In this document: in pieces, positions 58,800 to 64,000 of the stretch | Layout: each line of letters starts with the position of its first letter | Numbering within the stretch: the stretch's first letter is position 1 | Assembly: GCA_003129525.1 (NCBI GenBank) | Contig: CP029329.1 | Coordinates: 2,523,501 to 2,587,500, forward strand | Direction: 5' to 3' | DNA: 64,000 nt | From: Clostridium beijerinckii | GTDB taxonomy: Bacteria > Bacillota > Clostridia > Clostridiales > Clostridiaceae | Translations under genes and position numbers: made by a program | Notes under the pieces: generated by a model | Database searches by the model: none | What the model was told of the DNA's origin: nothing | Seen by the model: only the letters and a program-made list of their open reading frames with translations

Positions 58800-59826
58800 A
58801 GAAAATAATAAACTTCAAATTCGCAATAGTACAGCAGAATTTTTGATTTTTACCGCGCAGAGTGGAGAGAATTCCATTGATGTTATGGTCGTGGATGAAA
58901 ATGTGTGGTTAACTCAGGAGATGATTTCAACTCTTTATGAAAAAGGTAGATCTACTATTACAGAACATTTAAAAAATATTTTTTCTGATGGTGAATTAGA
59001 TGAAAATTCAGTATGTCGGAAATTCCGACGAACTGGAGCTGATGGGAAGGAATATAATATAAAATTTTATAATTTAGAAGCAGTTATTGCAGTTGGCTTC
59101 AGAACCAATTCAGAAAGAGCAATTGTATTTCGTCAGTGGGCAGCGTCTGTATTAAAGGATTTTTCAATTCGTGGCTATGTAATTGATAAAGAAAGACTTG
59201 AAAATGGAACGTTTTTAAATGAAGAATATTTTGATCATTTGGTTGAAGAAATTAGAGAGATTAGAGCTAGTGAAAGAAGATTTTATCAGAAGATAACAGA
59301 TATTTATGCAACAGCAATGGATTATTCTGTTGATGCTCTTACTACTAAATCATTTTTTAAAACTGTACAAAATAAATTGCATTTTGCCATTCATGGTAAG
59401 ACAGCAGCAGAATTAATAATAGATAGAGCTAATTCAGAAAAAGAAAATATGGGATTAACTGCTTGGAAAAACTCACCTAAGGGTAAAATATTAAAAAGTG
59501 ATGTTTCAGTTGCAAAAAACTATTTAAGTTTAGAAGAAATGGATTCATTAAATAGAATAGTTATTATGTATCTAGATTATGCAGAAAATCAAGCTAAAAG
59601 AAAAATTCCAATGACCATGGAAGATTGGGCAAATAAACTCAATGCTTTTTTACAATTCAATGAATATGAGATTTTAAACAATTCAGGAAAGGTTACAGCA
59701 GAAATTGCAAAAGCCTTTGCAGAAAGTGAATATGAAAAATATAGAATAGTGCAAGATAGAGTGTTTGAAAATGACTTTGATAGGCTTTTAAGGGAAAGTG
59801 GAAAAGGTGGTGAAGGGCATGAATGA
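58792..59826 (+). CDS. rhuM: RhuM-family protein
   Basis: About 344 residues of the virulence RhuM family: AEFLIFTAQSGENSIDVMVVDENVWLTQ region (short form: IFTAQSGENSIDV, VWLTQEMISTLYEKGRST, EHLKNIFSDGELDENSV), the KEYNIKFYNLEAVIAVGFR stretch and VFRQWAASVLKDFSIRGYV. RhuM genes are frequently inserted between hsdM and hsdS in type I loci; the role is unknown. ATG 58786 or 58792 starts within the end of hsdM. It overlaps hsdS by 8 bp. Confidence 0.9.
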   Translation: MNKENNKLQIRNSTAEFLIFTAQSGENSIDVMVVDENVWLTQEMISTLYEKGRSTITEHLKNIFSDGELDENSVCRKFRRTGADGKEYNIKFYNLEAVIAVGFRTNSERAIVFRQWAASVLKDFSIRGYVIDKERLENGTFLNEEYFDHLVEEIREIRASERRFYQKITDIYATAMDYSVDALTTKSFFKTVQNKLHFAIHGKTAAELIIDRANSEKENMGLTAWKNSPKGKILKSDVSVAKNYLSLEEMDSLNRIVIMYLDYAENQAKRKIPMTMEDWANKLNAFLQFNEYEILNNSGKVTAEIAKAFAESEYEKYRIVQDRVFENDFDRLLRESGKGGEGHE

Positions 59827-60943
59827 AGTAAAGTTCAAGGAATTCATTAAATTAAATAGAGGGTTTGATTTACCCAATGATAAGATGGTATTTGGAGAGT
59901 ATCCTGTCGTTGCATCAACTAATATAAAAGGATTCCACAACAACTTTAAGGTTAAAGGCCCTTGTGTTGTTACTGGACGTTCTGGAAGTTTAGGTGCAGT
60001 ACAATATATTATAAGCGATTGTATTCCATTAAATACGACTTTATATGTAAAAGATTTTAAAGATAATTATCCTAAATATGTTTACTATTATTTAAAAACA
60101 ATGCATTTAGAAGCATATAATTCAGGTGCAGGAGTTCCGACATTAAACCAAAATCATTTGCACAATATAAAACTTAAAATACACGATTATAACACCCAAC
60201 AAAAAATAGCCGATACTTTATCAGCTTACGATGAACTTATAGAAAATAATAATCGTAGAATTGAACTTTTAGAAAAAACAGCAGAAAACTTATATAAAGA
60301 GTGGTTTGTGCGATTTCGTTTTCCTAATTATAAGGAAACAAAGTTTGAAAAGGGTCTGCCACAGAAGTGGGAAGTTAGAAGATTAAGTGAATTTATTTAT
60401 GTAACTGATGGTACACATGACACCCCGAAACAAACAGAAAGCGGGAATTATCTTATTACAGGAAAATGTATAACAAATGATTTTATAGATTTTAGTAAAG
60501 CTTATTTTATAAGTGAATATGATCATGAGAAAATAAAGAAACGTAGTGGTTTAGATAAGGGAGATATCTTATTTAGCAATATTGGAACTGTTGGTAGTGT
60601 TAGTATTATAGATTATGGAATAGACTTTAGTGTAAAAAATGTTATTATTTTAAAACCACAAAGTGATATTGAAAAGTGTTACTTGTATTGTTTATTAAAG
60701 AACTCCACTATTCAAGAGTTATTTAAACAGCAGACAAACGGCTCATCGCAGCAGTTTATATCACTTGGGTTTATGAGAGGGTTTAAAGTATTGATACCTA
60801 GTATGGTAATTTTAGAAAGGTTTAAAGGGATTGTAGAGCCAATTATAGCAGAGAAATATAACCTTTATAAGAAAAACCAAAACCTAATTAAACAACGTGA
60901 TTTATTATTACCTCGTCTTATGAGTGGAAAATTAGAAGTATAA
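59819..60943 (+). CDS. hsdS: Type I R-M specificity subunit HsdS
   Basis: A 374-residue HsdS with two target recognition domains (about 1-150 and 190-345). Each is followed by a helical conserved region: ADTLSAYDELIENNNRRIELLEKTAENLYKEWF (shorter: LIENNNRRIELLEKTAENL) and LYKKNQNLIKQRDLLLPRLMSGKLEV. TRD1 has TGRSGSLGAVQYI and TRD2 has SNIGTVGSVSII. The target sequence cannot be read. ATG 59819 follows GGTGAAGGG. Overlaps the RhuM gene, ends at a strong terminator. Confidence 0.92.
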   Translation: MNEVKFKEFIKLNRGFDLPNDKMVFGEYPVVASTNIKGFHNNFKVKGPCVVTGRSGSLGAVQYIISDCIPLNTTLYVKDFKDNYPKYVYYYLKTMHLEAYNSGAGVPTLNQNHLHNIKLKIHDYNTQQKIADTLSAYDELIENNNRRIELLEKTAENLYKEWFVRFRFPNYKETKFEKGLPQKWEVRRLSEFIYVTDGTHDTPKQTESGNYLITGKCITNDFIDFSKAYFISEYDHEKIKKRSGLDKGDILFSNIGTVGSVSIIDYGIDFSVKNVIILKPQSDIEKCYLYCLLKNSTIQELFKQQTNGSSQQFISLGFMRGFKVLIPSMVILERFKGIVEPIIAEKYNLYKKNQNLIKQRDLLLPRLMSGKLEV

Positions 60944-60962
60944 AAAAATGAAGTAATCTTAA

Positions 60963-61003
60963 ATGCAGTAGTAGGCGATTGAACTACTACTGCATATTTT
61001 ATA
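60963..61003 (+). terminator. Terminator after hsdS
   Basis: ATGCAGTAGTAG and CTACTACTGCAT form a perfect 12-bp stem, followed by ATTTTATA. hsdR is therefore probably transcribed from its own promoter (possible -10 TATAAT near 61043). Confidence 0.85.
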
Positions 61004-61086
61004 CATTAAATGAAATAATATGGACAATAGATTAAAAGATTACTATAATTAGCATAAAGTAACGTATAAAATAAGGGGGTTAAATT

Positions 61087-64000
61087 ATGGCACAAATTAT
61101 TACTGAAGATATGATAGAACAATCAGCTATTAAGATGTTAGTTGATGTAAATAAGTACGAAAGTATAAATTGCTATACAATAGATAAAGAAACTCTGCCA
61201 GATAATACTGATAGAGAAGATAAAAAGCAGGTTGTGCTGCCTAATATTCTGTTTATTAAGTTGTGTGAGATTAACCCTAAAATCCCTGTAGATGCAATAA
61301 AAAAAGAGGTGGAAAAGCTTTCACGTACCTCTAAAACTGGGGATTTAATGCTTACGAATTATTCTAACTATCAAATGCTTAGAAATGGTATTAATGTAGA
61401 GTATGAAATAGATGGCAAGAAAACAAAAGATAGACTAAATATCATTAATTATAATGAACCATTAAAAAATAGTTTTATTGTAGCCTCTCAAATGTGGATA
61501 AAGGGAGAGGTTCATTGGCGTAGACCTGATCTTATTATATTTATTAATGGATTACCTCTTGTATTTATTGAACTTAAAAATTCAAATATATTAGTAAAGA
61601 ATGCTTATGATAAGAATCTTACAGATTATTTAAAGGATATACCTTATTTGTTCAATTTTAATCAAATCTGTGTATTGTCAAATGGAATGGAAACAAAATT
61701 GGGTAGTTTTAAGGCAGGGTATGAGCATTTTTTTGAATGGCTTAAAGTTGAGGATGAAAAAGAGACTCCAGATAGAGCGGAAATCAAAGAAAATTGCATT
61801 AGTTTAGAATATCTAATTAGAGGATTACTTAAAAAGGACACCTTAATTGATTATATAGAAAACTTTATTTTATATGATAGAAAAAAAGTAAAGCTTATAG
61901 CTAAAAATCATCAGTTCTTGGGCGTAAATAGAGCATTTAATGCTTTTCTTAATAGGGAGAATTTAAAAGGGAAACTAGGTGTTTTTTGGCATACTCAAGG
62001 TAGTGGGAAAAGCTACTCTATGGTTATGCTTTCAAGAAAGATAAAGCATAAATGTAGTGGTAATTTTACATTCTTAGTAATAACTGATAGAAAAGATTTA
62101 GATGATCAAACATATAAAAATTTCTTGAGAACAGAATTCATAAAAAAGGAAGAAGAGGTTCGACCATCGAATAGTTCAAAACTTCGTGAGGAACTGGTAA
62201 CTAATAAGACAATTCTTTTTAGCCTTATACATAAATTTAGATATGATAAAGGTAAGAAATATCCTATTTTATCAGAACGTGATGATATTATTGTAATGGT
62301 AGATGAAGCACACAGAACTCAATATAAAGATTTAGCAGAAAATTTGAGGATAGGCCTACCTAATGCACAGTTTATTGCTTTTACAGGTACACCACTTCTT
62401 GGTAGTAAGAAATTAACTAATTCTTGGTTTGGTGATTATGTTAGTGAATATAACTTTGCTCAGTCTATAGAGGATAATGCAACGGTACCTCTATATTATA
62501 CAAAAAGAGTACCAGAAGTGGAGCTGAAGAATGACTTTTTAAATTCTGACTTTGCTGAAGTTTTAGAAGAAGAAAATTTAACAGAAACAGAGCAAAAGCG
62601 TTTGGAAAATCATTATGCAAAAGAGTTAGAAGTTTTAAAAAGGGACGATAGATTAGATACTATTGCAAATGATATAGTTTATCATTTTCCACGTAGAGGA
62701 TTTCTTGGAAAGGGTATGGTTATTTCAGTCGACAAATTTACTACGGTTAAGATGTATGATAAGGTAAATTACTATTGGAAAGAAGAAATAAAAAAACTTA
62801 ATTCACAGATTTCTAAAGAAAATGATGAGATAGAGAAGTTAAAGTTAAAACGCATAGTAAATTACATGCGTAGTGTGCAAATGGCAGTAGTTATCAGTTG
62901 TGAAGATGGAGAGGAAGAAAAGTTTAAGAAGCAAGGATTATCTATAAACATACATAGAGAACGTATGAATGAAGTTGATGAAAATGGCTTTGATATAGAG
63001 GATAATTTTAAAGATGATAAACACCCTCTACAACTTGTTTTTGTTTGTTCTATGTGGCTAACAGGTTTTGATGCGCCATCTGTATCAACTCTTTATCTTG
63101 ATAAACCAATGAAAGGGCATACATTGATGCAGACAATAGCAAGAGCTAATAGAGTATATGTAGGGAAAGAGAATGGAATTATTGTAGATTATCTCGATAT
63201 ATTTAAATATTTAAAAAGAGCATTAGCCGATTATGGTACTGATGAAGAAGGTGTTATGCCTGTTAAGGATATTCATAAGTTATTAGATCAGCTTAACCAG
63301 ACTATAGAAATAACCGTTCAATATTGTTTTGAGCTTGGAGTTGATTTTAAGTTGGTTATAGGACAAGCTGATACATTTAAAAAACTTGATAACTTTGAAA
63401 GTTTTGCTAATATCATTTTAGGAAATGATGAATGGAAAAATGAATTTAAGGTATATTCTAATACTGTAGAACTTTTATATGAATCATTAAGACCTGATAT
63501 ATTTAAAATGGATTTTGATAATTCTTTAAAAGAGGCTATTTTATATCTACGAGGTATTATTGATGGAAAAATACGTCCAGAAAAATTAGAAGCTGCTAGA
63601 ATAAAAATTGATCAGCTTTTAGATCAAAGTATACTAGTTGCTGAAGAGAAAGCTACTTATAGCATTGTTACCACTGGAAAAGAGATTGATTTGTCAAAGT
63701 TAAATATTGATGAATTAAGAGCACAGTTTAAAATGACTAAATATAAAAATATTGAAATATCAAATCTTAGGAAATTTATTGAAGAAAAGCTTGCAAGAAT
63801 GATACAAAAAAATGTAACGCGCGGGAACTTTGCGGAATTGTTTCAAAATATTATAGATAACTATAATGCAGGCGGTTCTCAAAATGATGATTTCTTTGAA
63901 AAATTGTTGAAATTGATGGAAGAATTAAAACAAGAAGAAGAACGTCATATTAAAGAAGAATTAAGTGAAGAAGAACTTGAAATTTTCGATTTGCTTAGAA
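61087..64000 (+). CDS. hsdR: Type I restriction subunit HsdR (3' end outside the window)
   Basis: The frame opens at ATG 61087 after GGGGGTT and stays open to the end (at least 971 residues). The N-terminal nuclease has Asp148 (RPDLIIF) and Glu162-x-Lys164 (FIELKNS). The motor has Walker A QGSGKS (305-309 within HTQGSGKS) and DEAH (406-409) followed by AFTGTP and RANRVYVGK. It cuts DNA after ATP-driven translocation when bound to HsdM/HsdS. With hsdM split, restriction may be off. The gene has a separate promoter region behind a terminator. Confidence 0.95.
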   Translation, partial: MAQIITEDMIEQSAIKMLVDVNKYESINCYTIDKETLPDNTDREDKKQVVLPNILFIKLCEINPKIPVDAIKKEVEKLSRTSKTGDLMLTNYSNYQMLRNGINVEYEIDGKKTKDRLNIINYNEPLKNSFIVASQMWIKGEVHWRRPDLIIFINGLPLVFIELKNSNILVKNAYDKNLTDYLKDIPYLFNFNQICVLSNGMETKLGSFKAGYEHFFEWLKVEDEKETPDRAEIKENCISLEYLIRGLLKKDTLIDYIENFILYDRKKVKLIAKNHQFLGVNRAFNAFLNRENLKGKLGVFWHTQGSGKSYSMVMLSRKIKHKCSGNFTFLVITDRKDLDDQTYKNFLRTEFIKKEEEVRPSNSSKLREELVTNKTILFSLIHKFRYDKGKKYPILSERDDIIVMVDEAHRTQYKDLAENLRIGLPNAQFIAFTGTPLLGSKKLTNSWFGDYVSEYNFAQSIEDNATVPLYYTKRVPEVELKNDFLNSDFAEVLEEENLTETEQKRLENHYAKELEVLKRDDRLDTIANDIVYHFPRRGFLGKGMVISVDKFTTVKMYDKVNYYWKEEIKKLNSQISKENDEIEKLKLKRIVNYMRSVQMAVVISCEDGEEEKFKKQGLSINIHRERMNEVDENGFDIEDNFKDDKHPLQLVFVCSMWLTGFDAPSVSTLYLDKPMKGHTLMQTIARANRVYVGKENGIIVDYLDIFKYLKRALADYGTDEEGVMPVKDIHKLLDQLNQTIEITVQYCFELGVDFKLVIGQADTFKKLDNFESFANIILGNDEWKNEFKVYSNTVELLYESLRPDIFKMDFDNSLKEAILYLRGIIDGKIRPEKLEAARIKIDQLLDQSILVAEEKATYSIVTTGKEIDLSKLNIDELRAQFKMTKYKNIEISNLRKFIEEKLARMIQKNVTRGNFAELFQNIIDNYNAGGSQNDDFFEKLLKLMEELKQEEERHIKEELSEEELEIFDLLR

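Overview
The window looks like chromosomal DNA of a low-GC, spore-forming anaerobe of the genus Clostridium, most like the solventogenic C. beijerinckii / C. butyricum group. This is inferred from very AT-rich DNA with AGGAGG-type ribosome binding sites, a rubredoxin-fused acyl-CoA dehydrogenase next to a flavodiiron protein, a type-A chloramphenicol acetyltransferase, the YvrJ/DUF1659/DUF2922 trio and many poly-U hairpin terminators. The species cannot be fixed from the sequence alone.

Positions 1-26.8 kb are mostly a mixed chromosomal region of short operons. They include an acyl-CoA dehydrogenase/ETF/rubredoxin fusion with a flavodiiron O2 reductase; an epoxide-hydrolase-like enzyme divergent from an AraC regulator; a WYL regulator divergent from FMN-binding proteins; an MGMT-like alkyltransferase; cat; a run of N-terminal protein maturation genes (methionine aminopeptidase and two peptide deformylases); and a van-like set (M15 D,D-carboxypeptidase, VanR/VanS-type two-component system, VanZ) without vanHAX. 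A DUF2200 gene occurs once intact and three times as decaying fragments. At 25.9-26.7 kb lies the YvrJ-DUF1659-DUF2922 set, followed by a 200-bp structured repeat-like element.

Positions 27.4-31.9 kb are a reduced prophage early region: repressor, antirepressor, small Cys-rich protein, YqaJ exonuclease, replisome organizer with internal 33-nt tandem repeats that could be an origin, and a convergent sigma-like factor. No capsid, tail, terminase or integrase genes are present. Next come a MntA/HepT toxin-antitoxin pair, small membrane or unknown proteins and a secreted glycosidase-like protein. An IS200/IS605 element has inserted into an LprI-like gene.

From 39.3 kb to the end is a defence-rich accessory island. 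Two near-identical 2,570-bp IS66 elements in opposite orientation, each with its own 8-bp target duplication, flank about 12 kb. That segment holds tag and ybaK, an NTP-pyrophosphohydrolase-like gene, an HNH endonuclease followed by McrB and McrC, DUF1643 and DUF7662 genes, and a two-gene unit of a membrane-anchored KAP-family NTPase and a PD-(D/E)XK nuclease. The KAP/nuclease pair is the best candidate here for an undescribed defence system. Beyond the second IS66 is a type I restriction-modification locus (HTH, hsdM, rhuM, hsdS, hsdR). Its hsdM is split at the catalytic NPPF motif by a 232-bp MITE-like insertion that also supplies a new ribosome binding site and start codon for the second half. 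hsdR runs off the end of the window.
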